A stretch of 37,329 bases of DNA, taken from Chitinophaga pinensis. Lineage in GTDB: Bacteria > Bacteroidota > Bacteroidia > Chitinophagales > Chitinophagaceae. Shown here piece after piece: positions 16,750 to 26,812 of this stretch. How positions within the stretch are numbered: position 1 is the stretch's first letter; each line of letters starts with the position of its first letter. The notes beneath the pieces were generated by a model. That model saw only the letters and a list, made by a program, of their open reading frames with translations. It ran no database searches and had not been told where the DNA came from. The position numbers were made by a program, and so were the translations under genes. The stretch spans positions 1 through 37,329 of the forward strand of contig CAMCMP010000030.1 of NCBI GenBank assembly GCA_945876095.1. The letters are read 5' to 3'.

Positions 16750-16793
16750 TTGTGCTAGATTAAAAAAGGATATCGTAGATTTCCTAAAGGCGG

Positions 16794-16822
16794 CAAAGTT
16801 ACGACAAATTTCTTAAAATCAA
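16794..16822 (-). promoter_or_regulatory. Promoter of the GT5-like/DUF4270 operon
   Basis: On the minus strand TTG (complement of 16820-16822) and TAACTTTG (complement of 16794-16801) are 18 bases apart. This fits the Bacteroidota promoter pattern. It is interleaved with the divergent panC promoter. Confidence 0.6.
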
Positions 16823-16830
16823 TATAGAAC

Positions 16831-16838
16831 TACATTTG
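16831..16838 (+). promoter_or_regulatory. Predicted -7 box for panC
   Basis: TACATTTG is a full TAnnTTTG match ending 20 bases before the panC ATG. The -33 position holds TTTCT rather than TTG. The two divergent promoters lie within 45 bases of each other. Confidence 0.5.
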
Positions 16839-16858
16839 AAGCAAATTAACCTAAATGA

Positions 16859-17704
16859 ATGATACTATTTAAGCATCGAAAGGACCTTAGCTCCTATCTA
16901 CAAAATAGCTCAATTACTCCCAGTTCCATAGGCTTTGTACCCACTATGGGGGCACTTCATAATGGACATATTAGCCTAATTCAAGCTGCTCGACTAGAAA
17001 ACACACTAGTGGTAGCCAGTATTTTTGTTAACCCAACTCAGTTTACAGAGCTCATCGATTTTGAAAAATACCCCTCCACTATCGAAGCTGATATATTAAA
17101 ATTAGAAAAAGCGGGCTGTGATATACTTTTTTTACCTTCTATCGCTGATATTTACCCTAATGGTAGTTCCCCTAGTCAACAATACGATTTGGGGCAGTTA
17201 GATAGTATTTTAGAAGCAGAATTTCGTAAAGGACATTTTCAGGGAGTTTGCCAAATTGTCCACCTTCTTCTAGAAATAATAGCTCCAGGAAAATTATACC
17301 TAGGTCAAAAGGACTTTCAGCAGTGCTTAGTGATAAAAAAAATGATCTCACTAGTAGGAATTGATACTTCCGTAATTATTTGTCCTACCCAACGTGAACC
17401 CGATGGCCTTGCTATGAGTAGTCGAAATGTAAGATTGAGCCATTCAGAAAGGCAAAAAGCTGCCTATTTATTCAAGACACTTAGCTTCATAAAAGAAAAT
17501 GTTCAACAAAAAGATCTTGAAAATTTAAAGCAAATAGCACAAAATAGTTTAACAGATCAGGGTTTTAAAGTTGACTATGTTGCAATTTCAAACGCACAAA
17601 CACTTGAAACAATTCAAAATTGGAATGGTAAATCAACTCTGGTTGCCTTGGTAGCTGCCAATATAAATCATGTAAGATTAATTGACAATCTGGTCCTGAA
17701 TTAA
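16859..17704 (+). CDS. panC: Pantothenate synthetase (pantoate--beta-alanine ligase)
   Basis: A 281-residue enzyme that joins pantoate and beta-alanine with ATP to give pantothenate, the coenzyme A precursor. It is a cytoplasmic nucleotidyltransferase-fold protein. The HxGH motif is in PTMGALHNGH at 28-37. Further motifs are SIFVNPTQF, LGQKDFQQ, and the KMSKS-equivalent MSSRN at about 186-190. The length is normal. The gene is divergent from the GT5-like/DUF4270 operon. In related genomes panD often follows; here a flippase-like gene follows after a gap and panD is not in the window. panB, the preceding pathway step, is 4.5 kb downstream. Confidence 0.95.
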   Translation: MILFKHRKDLSSYLQNSSITPSSIGFVPTMGALHNGHISLIQAARLENTLVVASIFVNPTQFTELIDFEKYPSTIEADILKLEKAGCDILFLPSIADIYPNGSSPSQQYDLGQLDSILEAEFRKGHFQGVCQIVHLLLEIIAPGKLYLGQKDFQQCLVIKKMISLVGIDTSVIICPTQREPDGLAMSSRNVRLSHSERQKAAYLFKTLSFIKENVQQKDLENLKQIAQNSLTDQGFKVDYVAISNAQTLETIQNWNGKSTLVALVAANINHVRLIDNLVLN

Positions 17705-17840
17705 AATTAGCTATCTAAAAAACTACTTATTATCTACTTAAAATATACTGAATAATTTAATAATTAGCATTTATTAGCCTTTTTTATATGAATTGCTAAT
17801 AGCTCTTTTCTCAACATTACTTCGTACTTTGGTAAGGATT

Positions 17841-18863
17841 ATGAAAAATAAGTTGCTAACGATTTTAAAATACTTGTTCTTTTTAGGAATCGGTATTTTT
17901 TTGGTTTGGTGGAGCATTCATAAAATGGGTGATAAAAATTGGCAGGAATGTAAAACAGCATTAAAATCTGCAAAATTTATACTATTTATACCTGTATTTT
18001 TTATTTTGGTAGCAAGTCATATCAGCCGAGCAATTAGATGGAAAATATTAATGAAGCCAATGGGATATTCACCTAGATTGGTAAATACTTTTTTTGCAGT
18101 AATGATAGGTTATTTAGCCAATTTAGCTGTGCCAAGATTAGGCGAAGTGCTAAAATGTACCATCTTAGGAAAATATGAAAAAGTACCCGCAGACAAACTA
18201 GTTGGAACAATATTAATAGAAAGGGCAATTGACGTTATTTTACTGATGATTGTTTTTGCTATTGCTATTGCCAGCCAAGCAACCATCATTGGATCCTACG
18301 CGAAAGCTACCATTAAAAACAATTTCTTGACAGGTGATTTCAGGGCAATATTCATCAATTTTACTATACTGGTAACCGTACTCTTGATATCCTATTTTTT
18401 AATTAAATTTATTTTTAAAAAATACAGTGAGATTGGAATTATCAAAAAAATAAATACGCTATTTCAAGGTGTTGGAGCTGGATTAAGTTCTATTAAAAAT
18501 TTAGAAAATAAATCTAATTTTATTTTTCATAGTATTTTTATATGGCTATGCTATGCAGCCGGAACCTACATTGGTTTTTTTGTAATTCCAGAAACCTCCA
18601 ACCTACCGATAGCAGCAACTTTTCCAGTATTGGCATTTGCAAGCATTGGGATGATCATCACCCCAGGTGGTATAGGAAGCTACCAATGGTTTATTATGGG
18701 AGTAATGGCTTTATATGGTATCGATGAAGGTCATGGATACGCGAATGGATTACTTCAATGGATTGCTCAATTTTGTATTATTTTAGTTATTGGTTTTTTA
18801 TCACTACTTGCATTACCGTATTATAACCGATCAAATGCTAAAAGTAATATTACTGCTACTTAA
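17841..18863 (+). CDS. Flippase-like membrane protein (LPG synthase TM-region family, UPF0104)
   Basis: A 340-residue polytopic membrane protein of the lysylphosphatidylglycerol synthase TM-region family (UPF0104/flippase-like). About eight hydrophobic segments are visible, for example 8-25, 44-64, 130-150, 180-200 and 295-330. The family motifs SHISRAIRWKILM and PRLGEVLKC are present, and GIGSYQWFIMG lies near the C-terminus. The soluble aminoacyl-transferase domain of MprF is absent. The role is unknown; lipid or isoprenoid-linked substrate translocation is suggested for relatives. I start at 17841 (MKNKLLTILKYLFFLG), the usual family N-terminus. An ATG at 17793 in frame would add 16 residues. 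It lies 136 bases after panC and may be in the same transcript. Confidence 0.82.
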   Translation: MKNKLLTILKYLFFLGIGIFLVWWSIHKMGDKNWQECKTALKSAKFILFIPVFFILVASHISRAIRWKILMKPMGYSPRLVNTFFAVMIGYLANLAVPRLGEVLKCTILGKYEKVPADKLVGTILIERAIDVILLMIVFAIAIASQATIIGSYAKATIKNNFLTGDFRAIFINFTILVTVLLISYFLIKFIFKKYSEIGIIKKINTLFQGVGAGLSSIKNLENKSNFIFHSIFIWLCYAAGTYIGFFVIPETSNLPIAATFPVLAFASIGMIITPGGIGSYQWFIMGVMALYGIDEGHGYANGLLQWIAQFCIILVIGFLSLLALPYYNRSNAKSNITAT

Positions 18864-18943
18864 ATACAACAAAAACTTAACCTAGGAGACAAACTTAAAT
18901 TATTTGAACTCCTTAATTTTGAGAGACTTAAATAATAAATCCA

Positions 18944-21010
18944 TTGATAAAACAGAAAGTGATTGTAAGAGATATCAGCTGGTTATCCTTTAATAGCAGG
19001 GTACTTCAAGAAGCGGCTGACGAAACTGTACCATTAAGAGAACGTATTCGTTTTTTGGGAATATTTTCAAACAATTTAGACGAATTCTTCCGAGTAAGAG
19101 TGGCTACACTTAAACGGATGATTGCCTTTGGCAATAAAGGCAATATGCATCTAGAAGTCTCACCAGAAATGATCTTAGAACAAATTCAAGAGAGAGTAAT
19201 CGGACAGCAGAAAGAATTTGATAGAATTTGGAATGAGATAATTAGGGAATTAAAAAAGCAAAAGATATTCCTGATTAATGAGAAGCAGTTGAATAAAGTT
19301 CAGCAAAAGTTTATCACCTCTTTCTTCAATGATGAAATCAGAAGCAATATTGTACCGTTGATGATTGAAAGCATACAAGAATTCCCAACACTGAGTGACA
19401 AATCTATCTATTTGGCTTGTAAATTGTCAAAAAAAGATCAAAGTATTCCACAGCGATTTGCCCTTGTATCTGTTCCAGCAAGGCGATTGCCAAGATTTGT
19501 AATTCTTCCCTCCAAACAAAATGAAAAACATATTATTTTATTGGAAGACATTATTCGATTTTGCCTTCCTTATATTTTTTCATTTTTTGGTTATGATGTT
19601 TTTTCAGCACACATTATTAAAGTTACACGGGATGCTGAAATTGACATAGACAATGATGTTGCTACCTCTTTAATGGAAAAATTAGAGAAGGGAATTAAAA
19701 ATAGAAAAAAGGGTAAACCTGTTCGCTTTATATTTGATAGAGAGATAGACCCTTCCCTACTCACCTATTTAGTAAAAAGATTAGGACTTTCTGAAAAAGA
19801 TAACCTAATTCCAGGAGGAAGAATTCATAATTTTAAGGACTTCATTGATTTTCCAGAATCTGTATTCGAACAAAAAAACACCCGAAAAAAACCTTTTGTA
19901 CACCCTATATTTTTAAATGCAACCCGTGTATCAGATATTGTATTAAAAAAAGATGTTTTACTGAGTTTTCCTTACCACTCTTATGATAGTGTTATTGATC
20001 TTCTAAGGGAAGCAGCTATTGATCCTCAAGTAGTTAGTATTAAGATCACCTGTTATCGTCTTGCTACAAGATCAAAAATTATTAATGCAATGACCAATGC
20101 GGTTAGAAATGGCAAACAGGTAACTGCAGTTATTGAACTAAGAGCAAGATTTGATGAAGAAGCTAACCTAGAATGGAAAGATGAACTCGAAGAGGCTGGG
20201 GTAAAAGTACTGATTGGAGTCCCCAACATGAAAGTCCATTGTAAAATTTGTTTAATAAAGAAAGTCGTGAATAATAAAACCATTCACTATGGATTTGTAA
20301 GTACTGGGAATTTGAATGAACGTACTGCGAAAATTTATGGAGACCATTGTCTTTTAACAGCTGATAAAAATATAATGGCTGATGTAAACAAAGTTTTTCA
20401 TTTTTTAGAACAGCCAAAATCAAGGACTGGGCTTTTGAGGTCATGTAAAACACTTTTGGTGAGTCCAACCAACATGCGAAAAAATCTAATGCAACTTATT
20501 GCCAATGAAATAAAATCAGCCAAAGCTGGAAAACATGCAGCTATCCTGCTAAAAGTAAATTCACTGAGTGACGAATCATTAATTGAAAAATTGTATGAAG
20601 CAGCAAAAGTTGGTGTAGAAATTAAAATAGTAGTAAGGGGGATCTTTTGTATGCTCACTGAAAATAAACAATACCAAATTCCAGTACAAGCAATCAGTAT
20701 CGTAGATGAATACCTAGAACATGCTAGGATCATGCTTTTTTATAATAATGGAAATGAAAAAGTTTTTATTTCTTCAGCAGATTGGATGGTTAGGAACATT
20801 GATCACCGCGTAGAAATAGCTTGCCCGATATTTAATAAATCGATTCAACAAGAATTAAAGGAAATATTGCACATTCAACTGTCAGATAATATCAAAGCCA
20901 GAAAATTAGATAACCAACTATCCAACCAGTATGTTAATCCAAGAAATACAAAGAAAATCCGCTCGCAGGTTGAAACGTACAATTTTTTGAACAAAAAAAT
21001 GGTCAATTAA
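18944..21010 (+). CDS. ppk1: Polyphosphate kinase 1
   Basis: A 688-residue PPK1, which reversibly polymerises the gamma phosphate of ATP into polyphosphate. The N-terminal domain opens RDISWLSFNSRVLQEA and NNLDEFFRVRVATLKRM. The two phospholipase-D-like catalytic domains are intact: KVHCK places the phosphorylated histidine at H432, and YLEHAR gives the second catalytic histidine, H593. The histidine equivalent to E. coli H454, before the STGN motif, is F451. The length equals that of E. coli PPK. The start is TTG at 18944: an in-frame TAA sits five codons upstream (18929) and no ATG lies between. A Ppx/GppA gene follows 201 bases downstream on the same strand, a typical polyphosphate pair. 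Confidence 0.95.
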   Translation: MIKQKVIVRDISWLSFNSRVLQEAADETVPLRERIRFLGIFSNNLDEFFRVRVATLKRMIAFGNKGNMHLEVSPEMILEQIQERVIGQQKEFDRIWNEIIRELKKQKIFLINEKQLNKVQQKFITSFFNDEIRSNIVPLMIESIQEFPTLSDKSIYLACKLSKKDQSIPQRFALVSVPARRLPRFVILPSKQNEKHIILLEDIIRFCLPYIFSFFGYDVFSAHIIKVTRDAEIDIDNDVATSLMEKLEKGIKNRKKGKPVRFIFDREIDPSLLTYLVKRLGLSEKDNLIPGGRIHNFKDFIDFPESVFEQKNTRKKPFVHPIFLNATRVSDIVLKKDVLLSFPYHSYDSVIDLLREAAIDPQVVSIKITCYRLATRSKIINAMTNAVRNGKQVTAVIELRARFDEEANLEWKDELEEAGVKVLIGVPNMKVHCKICLIKKVVNNKTIHYGFVSTGNLNERTAKIYGDHCLLTADKNIMADVNKVFHFLEQPKSRTGLLRSCKTLLVSPTNMRKNLMQLIANEIKSAKAGKHAAILLKVNSLSDESLIEKLYEAAKVGVEIKIVVRGIFCMLTENKQYQIPVQAISIVDEYLEHARIMLFYNNGNEKVFISSADWMVRNIDHRVEIACPIFNKSIQQELKEILHIQLSDNIKARKLDNQLSNQYVNPRNTKKIRSQVETYNFLNKKMVN

Positions 21011-21109
21011 TATTGTTGTTTACCCAAATTAATAAAAGTTAGATTTAACCAATTGTCCACATAATTTTATTTGGTAACAAAGCGACTTTAACAATACCTT
21101 TTTCACTCT

Positions 21110-21117
21110 TATCTTTG
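21110..21117 (+). promoter_or_regulatory. Predicted -7 box for the ppx-like gene
   Basis: TATCTTTG is a full match to TAnnTTTG in the gap after ppk1, 94 bases before the chosen ATG. The -33 site is weak (TTTA). It suggests that the phosphatase gene can be transcribed independently of ppk1. Confidence 0.4.
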
Positions 21118-21211
21118 TTAAATATTTGAGATGACAAACCATCGTTTTTTTATTTAAATAAATATCTCAACCGATACATTCGAATTTTTGATCACTAATG
21201 CAGATTACAAC

Positions 21212-22096
21212 ATGAGGTTAGCAGCAATCGATATCGGGAGTAATGCATCAAGACTGTTAATAACAGAAATAACTTCAGATCAAAAAGGGGACACCTTTTT
21301 TAATAAATTAAATTTGGTTAGAGTTCCATTGAGGCTAGGATTTGATGTGTTTGAATTTGGTATTATTTCAAAGTCAAAGATTGGGATGATATTGCAGACC
21401 ATGAAGGCATACAAGCATCTATGCAATGCTTACGATGTTGCTCATATCAAAGCCTGTGCAACTAGTGCTATGAGAGATGCAAAAAATTCAGCTGATATTA
21501 TTCGCAAAGTAAAATTAGAAACTGAAATTGAAATTGAGGTTATTTCGGGTGACTTCGAAGCAGGTTTGATCTATGAAAACCATGTAGCTGAAAACATGGA
21601 CAACGATCACAGCTACCTATACATTGACGTAGGTGGTGGTAGCACGGAGATATCCTTCTTTAGCAACGGAATTCTTATTTATAAAAAATCATTTAACATA
21701 GGCACTATTCGTTTACTGAAAGATTTGGTAAAAGAAAACGATTGGGATGAGATGAAAGATGTTTTACGAAATGTAGTAAAAGGGCAAAAAGAAGTAGTAG
21801 CAATAGGTAGCGGTGGAAATATCAACAAGGTTTTTTCAATGAGTAAACGAAAGGATGGCAAACCGCTTTCCCTTGAATTGTTGAGAGATTATCATAAGGA
21901 GCTAAGTAATGTTAGCTTACCAGAAAGAACTTTAAATTATAGCCTCAGAGCCGATAGAGCAGATGTAATTGTACCTGCCCTTTTAATTTATATCAATGTG
22001 ATGAGATGGGCGGGGGCTGACCAAATATATGTGCCAAAGATTGGTTTAGCAGATGGACTTATAAAACATTTATGGGATGAAGTAAAAGATAATTAA
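21212..22096 (+). CDS. Ppx/GppA family phosphatase (exopolyphosphatase)
   Basis: A 294-residue sugar-kinase/Hsp70-fold phosphatase of the Ppx/GppA family. It releases phosphate from polyphosphate or removes the 5' phosphate of pppGpp. The first ATP-binding motif is AIDIGSNASRLLI at the start. A Thr/Ser-rich region ACATSAMRDAKN lies near 80, and the second glycine motif YIDVGGGSTEISFF near 135-150. Only the two ribonuclease-H-like domains are present; the C-terminal HD-like domains of the 500-residue E. coli enzymes are missing, as in short bacterial Ppx. I start at ATG 21212; the frame extends to a TTG at 21188, but MRLAAIDIGSN is the family start. The neighbour ppk1 favours polyphosphate as substrate. 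Confidence 0.88.
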   Translation: MRLAAIDIGSNASRLLITEITSDQKGDTFFNKLNLVRVPLRLGFDVFEFGIISKSKIGMILQTMKAYKHLCNAYDVAHIKACATSAMRDAKNSADIIRKVKLETEIEIEVISGDFEAGLIYENHVAENMDNDHSYLYIDVGGGSTEISFFSNGILIYKKSFNIGTIRLLKDLVKENDWDEMKDVLRNVVKGQKEVVAIGSGGNINKVFSMSKRKDGKPLSLELLRDYHKELSNVSLPERTLNYSLRADRADVIVPALLIYINVMRWAGADQIYVPKIGLADGLIKHLWDEVKDN

Positions 22097-22169
22097 TTAT
22101 ATTATCATAACATTTATTCAATAGCCGTTCAAACTTTTAGCGTTATAGATAATAGGTGGTTAGTAGAAA

Positions 22170-22177
22170 TAACTTTG
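22170..22177 (+). promoter_or_regulatory. Predicted -7 box for panB
   Basis: TAACTTTG followed by CC is a full TAnnTTTG match, 82 bases before the chosen panB ATG. A related sequence, TTACTTTG, lies at 22192-22199 with one mismatch and could be used instead. No -33 TTG is seen. Confidence 0.4.
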
Positions 22178-22259
22178 CCATTAAAAGATAATTACTTTGT
22201 AAACAACATAAGGCTTAGTGTTCAAAAAAAAATTATTAGCAAAATTAAATGCATCAAAA

Positions 22260-23078
22260 ATGTCTCATCCAGAATCAGCTTATAAGAAAGTAACGACTCA
22301 CACTATCCAAAAAATGAAAATCGCTGGAGAAAAAATCTCCATGATTACTGCTTATGACTATTCGTTTGCAAAAATATTTGATGCAGCCGGAATGGATATT
22401 ATTTTAGTGGGCGATAGTGCAAGTAATGTAATGGCTGGCCATGTCACTACCCTTCCGATTACATTAGACCAGATGATTTACCATGCGCAAAGTGTAGTTC
22501 GTGCACATCAAAGAAGCTTAATTGTCGTAGATATCCCTTTTGGATATTATCAATCTAATTCTGAAATAGCTTTAGCTTCTGCCATAAGAATAATGAAAGA
22601 AAGTGGAGCACATACTGTAAAATTGGAAGGAGGCGAAGAAGTAATTGATTCAATCAAAAAAATTGTTCGGGCGGGCGTTCCCGTTATGGGACACCTTGGT
22701 TTAACTCCCCAATCTATTAATAAATTTGGCACTTATACCGTAAGAGCAACTGTAGAAGCAGAAGCAGAAAAACTTCGAAATGATGCCCTTCTTTTACAAG
22801 AGGCAGGCTGTTTTGCCATTGTTTTAGAAAAAATACCTGCTAGTCTTGCCAAAACAGTAACTGAAAGCTTGTCAATTCCAACTATCGGAATTGGTGCAGG
22901 AGCAGATTGTGATGGACAAGTACTAGTAATGCACGATTTACTAGGAATCAATACTGATTTTACACCGCGTTTTTTAAGGAAATATTTAAACTTGGAAGAG
23001 CAAATCAATACCGCTGTTAAACAGTATATTCAAGATGTAAAAACAAAAAACTTTCCAAATGAAACGGAACAGTATTAG
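22260..23078 (+). CDS. panB: 3-methyl-2-oxobutanoate hydroxymethyltransferase (ketopantoate synthesis)
   Basis: A 272-residue PanB, which adds a hydroxymethyl group from methylene-tetrahydrofolate to ketoisovalerate to give ketopantoate. It is a TIM barrel that forms decamers in the cytoplasm. Signatures are [31 protein letters not shown] (48-61), [20 protein letters not shown] and [18 protein letters not shown]. The C-terminus DFxPNExEQY-like ending ([10 protein letters not shown]) is usual for Bacteroidota. The frame can be extended to a GTG at 22218, but [20 protein letters not shown] is the normal start. It stands alone between the Ppx-like gene and the TonB receptor; panC is the related gene upstream. 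Confidence 0.95.
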   Translation: MSHPESAYKKVTTHTIQKMKIAGEKISMITAYDYSFAKIFDAAGMDIILVGDSASNVMAGHVTTLPITLDQMIYHAQSVVRAHQRSLIVVDIPFGYYQSNSEIALASAIRIMKESGAHTVKLEGGEEVIDSIKKIVRAGVPVMGHLGLTPQSINKFGTYTVRATVEAEAEKLRNDALLLQEAGCFAIVLEKIPASLAKTVTESLSIPTIGIGAGADCDGQVLVMHDLLGINTDFTPRFLRKYLNLEEQINTAVKQYIQDVKTKNFPNETEQY

Positions 23079-23252
23079 GGAGCTAAATATTATTGGGCCA
23101 AAAAATATAAATGGGCAATTTTAAATTGGTAAAATACTAGACTATTAAAACGGGTGTATTTCTAAATCCATACTCCAAAAAATTTATTTTTTTTCTTTAT
23201 TAAAAATTTAAACGCTAAAGAATATTTTGGATTCTTAAATACCATAGTTTAG

Positions 23253-23260
23253 TATTTTTG
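23253..23260 (+). promoter_or_regulatory. Predicted -7 box for the TonB-dependent receptor
   Basis: TATTTTTG followed by CAGC is a full TAnnTTTG match 20 bases before the ATG. A TTTTG at 23225-23229 is a possible but distant -33 element (23-base spacer). Confidence 0.5.
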
Positions 23261-23280
23261 CAGCTCCTTAAAAATATTCC

Positions 23281-25185
23281 ATGAGATACCTTCTAATTTG
23301 TCTTTTATTTTTATTTTTTATAAATTCCTACGCACAAAATTCACTTGATCTTGACCCTATAACACTTACCACCTCTAGAGCGCCACAAAAATTAAGTGAA
23401 ACAGGCAGGAGTATTACAGTGTTAGATGGTAGCTTATTCAAGCAATTACCTGTATTTTCAATCGATGAATTATTGAAATATGTACCAGGAGTAGAAGTTC
23501 AATCACGAGGTCCGATGGGGGCACAAAGTGATATTGTAATGAGAGGGGGAACCTTTCAACAAGTACTTGTTTTAGTGGATGGTAATAAATTAAATGATCC
23601 AATAACTGGTCACTTCTCATCCTACATTCCAATAGCACCCTCCGAAATTGAGCGTATCGAAATATTGCGTGGACCAGCTGCAGCTATCTACGGAGCAGAA
23701 GCAGTAGGCGGCGTTATCAATGTAATTACAAAAACTTTCAACCAATATAAAACAGAAAAAAATACTACTGCTAAAGTTGGCTTGGCACTAGGTGAATTTG
23801 GATTAATCAATACCAATGCAGGATTTAATACTACTGGACCAAAAATTAATTCCTCCATTGGCATATTGAGTAACAATAGTTCAGGGCAACTTTTAAGAGG
23901 ACCCACTCGAGGGTATTTATACAACCAAACCTTGAGTGCTTCTGCCTCATTTTTATTGAAATACAACTGGCAATTATCACTCAGAAGTAGTTACGATAGT
24001 AGAGATTTTGCAGCACAAAATTTCTACACCACCTATAAATCTGATACTGCAACTGAAAAAGTAAACACCTGGTGGAACCAGGTACAATTGAAACAGCAAA
24101 AGGGAAAATATAAACAGCAAATTGATTTACTGTTCAAAGAAACCTTCGATCATTATTTATACAACCCTCGTTCTATTGCTAATGAAAATAAATCGAAGCT
24201 TTTAATGATACAATATCTGTATTCGCAAAAACTAAACAAACAGCTCAACCTAAGTTTAGGAGCTCAATTAGACAAAAGATTTATTATCTCCAATGACAGA
24301 GGTAACCATTCAACTCAACATGCAGCTGTATTTGGAAATATATTATTCAACCAAAATAACTGGAAAATAGCTCCAAGCATAAGATTAGATATGGATGAAA
24401 ATTATGGCAGCGCATTACTGCCTCAATTGAATATTGCCTATCAACTGAATAAACTAACCTTACGCACCAATGCCGGCAAAGCTATACGCAGTGCAGATTT
24501 TACAGAAAGATACAACAACTACAATAAAGCAATCGTTTCAAGTGGTAGTATCGGTAATCCTAATCTTGATACTGAAAACTCTTGGAGTTATGAAACTGGA
24601 TTAGATTTAATAATAAGCGATTTTTTAAAACTATCTACTACTGGTTTTTATAGGGACCAAAATAATGTTATCGACTTTGTTACTACCCCTTATGCCGCAA
24701 TGCCAAGAAAAGATAACCTTGTAGTGGGGAGTAATTATGCCCTAGCAAAAAATATTCAAAAAGTAACTACAAAAGGAATAGAGTTTGAATTTGCTTACAA
24801 AACAAAAATAACAAGTAATGAAAATTTATTAATAAATACTGGTGTTACTTTTCTAAAATCAATAAGTTCAGAGGCTACTCCTTCTTTCTACATTATTTCG
24901 CATGCTAAAATATTATTTCAATCCAATTTGATCTATACCTGTAAAAAGTTGAGCCTTGCAACAAATTTTATTTATAAAAAAAGAGGTTATTTAAGCGCTT
25001 CTGCAATTGATGCATCTATTTCAAGTGATTACTTTTTATGGAATACCAAAGTCAATTATAAAATTGTGAAAAAAGTTGAAATTTTTATATCCGTTAATAA
25101 TATTACCAATATAAGTTATAGTGATTTATTGGGAAGCAGAATGCCAGGCAGATGGTCAACAGCAGGTGTAAATTTCAATTGGTAA
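23281..25185 (+). CDS. TonB-dependent outer-membrane receptor (BtuB-like)
   Basis: A 634-residue outer-membrane receptor. A signal peptide (about 1-18, ending NSYAQ) is followed by a plug domain at about 25-150. Its motifs are PQKLSETGRSITVLDG, IDELLKYVPGVEVQSRGPMGAQSDIVMRGG, VLVLVDGNKLND and IERIEILRGPAAAIYGAEAVGGVINVITK. The remaining 480 residues form the 22-strand beta barrel and end with the outer-membrane signature GVNFNW. The size and plug are closest to vitamin B12 receptor BtuB-type proteins. There is no SusD partner, no carboxypeptidase-like N-terminal domain, and no cobalamin riboswitch signature upstream, so the ligand (B12, iron chelate or other) is undetermined. Confidence 0.9.
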   Translation: MRYLLICLLFLFFINSYAQNSLDLDPITLTTSRAPQKLSETGRSITVLDGSLFKQLPVFSIDELLKYVPGVEVQSRGPMGAQSDIVMRGGTFQQVLVLVDGNKLNDPITGHFSSYIPIAPSEIERIEILRGPAAAIYGAEAVGGVINVITKTFNQYKTEKNTTAKVGLALGEFGLINTNAGFNTTGPKINSSIGILSNNSSGQLLRGPTRGYLYNQTLSASASFLLKYNWQLSLRSSYDSRDFAAQNFYTTYKSDTATEKVNTWWNQVQLKQQKGKYKQQIDLLFKETFDHYLYNPRSIANENKSKLLMIQYLYSQKLNKQLNLSLGAQLDKRFIISNDRGNHSTQHAAVFGNILFNQNNWKIAPSIRLDMDENYGSALLPQLNIAYQLNKLTLRTNAGKAIRSADFTERYNNYNKAIVSSGSIGNPNLDTENSWSYETGLDLIISDFLKLSTTGFYRDQNNVIDFVTTPYAAMPRKDNLVVGSNYALAKNIQKVTTKGIEFEFAYKTKITSNENLLINTGVTFLKSISSEATPSFYIISHAKILFQSNLIYTCKKLSLATNFIYKKRGYLSASAIDASISSDYFLWNTKVNYKIVKKVEIFISVNNITNISYSDLLGSRMPGRWSTAGVNFNW

Positions 25186-25495
25186 TAGCCTCCGTCTGCT
25201 TCAATAATTGAATTAGGTAGCTATTGAGAACAAACTAGATATCAACAAATCAGACATCCGACATAAAAATCACATATCAAACATCATTTATTTTTTTTAA
25301 CTTGCAACAAAAATATATTATCCATTTACATTCTACCATAGTAAATTTTCTCAGTAGTAATCTTGATTTACTGAATCATTAAGTAGTTAATACTAGCTGC
25401 AATCTTCCTTCCAGTTGGGGGCACCCCGTTTATACACTTTCAAAAGGTTTTATTAAATAAATAATAGTTCAATTGATTGTTTTCATCTAATTAAA
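25186..25495. other. 310-base intergenic region without genes
   Basis: This gap holds a degenerate run of short CA/AT-rich units (ATCAGACATCCGACAT...ATCAAACATC, about 25246-25286) and a small GGGG-GCA-CCCC hairpin near 25416. I see no open frame, RNA gene or clear promoter. The short units are too irregular to be a CRISPR. Confidence 0.5.
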
Positions 25496-26737
25496 ATGTT
25501 TTTAATGAATTCTCCTATTTCCATAACAGAACAAGCACAATATTTCATCGATCTAGAACAAAAATTTGGAGCACACAATTATCATCCAATTCCTGTGGTA
25601 CTCAATAGAGGCAAAGGTGTATTTGTTTGGGATGTGGATGATAAAAAATACTATGACTTTTTAAGTGGTTACTCTGCTGTAAATCAAGGCCATTGTCATC
25701 CTCGTATTATAAACGCATTAATTGAACAAGCACAAAAACTAACGTTAACGAGTAGGGCTTTTCACAGCAGTCTTTTAGGCGAATATGAGCAATTGATTAG
25801 TACCTATTTTGGATATGACAAAGTATTGCCTATGAACACGGGAGTTGAAGCAGGTGAAACAGCGATAAAATTGGCACGCAGATGGGGGTACAAAGTAAAA
25901 GGGATAGCGAGTAACCAAGCGAAGATTATTTTTGCGACAGGTAACTTTTGGGGAAGAACATTGGCTGCCATATCTTCCTCCACCGACCCTAGTTGTTATG
26001 AGAATTTTGGTCCATTTATGCCAGGTTTTGAACTCATTGCTTACAATGATCTGAATGCACTTGAATCAGCTTTACAGGATAAAAATGTAGCTGGCTTTAT
26101 GTTTGAACCTATTCAAGGAGAAGCAGGTGTAGTGGTGCCTGACGAGGGATATTTATCAGGTATCAGAAATCTATGTACAAAATATAAGGTATTGATGATT
26201 GCAGACGAAATTCAGACAGGTTTAGCAAGGACAGGGAAAATGTTAGCTTGTGATCACGAAAACGTACGACCTGATATTTTAATTTTAGGCAAAGCATTGA
26301 GTGGCGGAATATTACCAATCAGTGCAGTATTAGCAGACGATGAAATTATGCTAACCATTCAGCCGGGTGAACATGGAAGTACTTACGGCGGCAATCCACT
26401 AGCATGCGCTGTTGCAATGACAGCTTTGCAGGTTTTAAAAGATGAAAAAATGGAAGACAATGCTGAATCAATGGGAATAATTTTTCGCGATGAAATTAAA
26501 AAACTCGATTCTCCTTTTATTGAACAGATAAGAGGGAAAGGTTTACTCAATGCAATAGTAATTAAACATAAAAATCCGGAAGCTTCTTGGGAGCTTTGTT
26601 TATCTTTAAAAGAAAATGGGTTATTAGCAAAGCCTACTCATGGTGATAAAATTCGCTTTGCTCCCCCTTTAATTATTAATCAGGAACAAATTTTAGAAGC
26701 TGTAGCAATTATTGGAAAAAGTTTAGCTACCCTATGA
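25496..26737 (+). CDS. rocD: Ornithine--oxo-acid aminotransferase
   Basis: A 413-residue class III PLP aminotransferase that converts ornithine and 2-oxoglutarate to glutamate semialdehyde and glutamate, linking arginine and proline metabolism. Family landmarks are [24 protein letters not shown] near the N-terminus, [20 protein letters not shown] (113-132), [13 protein letters not shown] and [13 protein letters not shown] with D237. The PLP lysine is K266 in LGKALSGG. The [14 protein letters not shown] segment is also intact. The length is normal. An ATG at 25505 is an alternative start three codons in. It stands alone on its transcript; upstream is a 310-base gap and downstream the VIT1-like gene. 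Confidence 0.92.
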   Translation: MFLMNSPISITEQAQYFIDLEQKFGAHNYHPIPVVLNRGKGVFVWDVDDKKYYDFLSGYSAVNQGHCHPRIINALIEQAQKLTLTSRAFHSSLLGEYEQLISTYFGYDKVLPMNTGVEAGETAIKLARRWGYKVKGIASNQAKIIFATGNFWGRTLAAISSSTDPSCYENFGPFMPGFELIAYNDLNALESALQDKNVAGFMFEPIQGEAGVVVPDEGYLSGIRNLCTKYKVLMIADEIQTGLARTGKMLACDHENVRPDILILGKALSGGILPISAVLADDEIMLTIQPGEHGSTYGGNPLACAVAMTALQVLKDEKMEDNAESMGIIFRDEIKKLDSPFIEQIRGKGLLNAIVIKHKNPEASWELCLSLKENGLLAKPTHGDKIRFAPPLIINQEQILEAVAIIGKSLATL

Positions 26738-26812
26738 CAAAATTCCAATTTAGTATAATATTGATCAGCATTAAATGATTATAATATTACCTTCGATATA
26801 TCAAATAATTTT

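Noticed and set aside
18944..21010. Suspicion that PPK1 is inactive because the His before STGN is Phe (F451)
   Set aside because: The phosphorylated histidine is the one in the HxK motif (H432), which is present, as is H593. F451 corresponds to E. coli H454, which is not the nucleophile.
23079..23280. Possible cobalamin riboswitch upstream of the BtuB-like receptor
   Set aside because: No B12-box (GCCACTG-like) or long structured leader is visible; the -7 box is just 20 bases before the ATG.
25246..25286. Short repeated ATCAGACAT-like units that might be a CRISPR remnant
   Set aside because: Units are about 8-10 bases, irregular, without spacers or cas genes; low-complexity sequence is a sufficient explanation.
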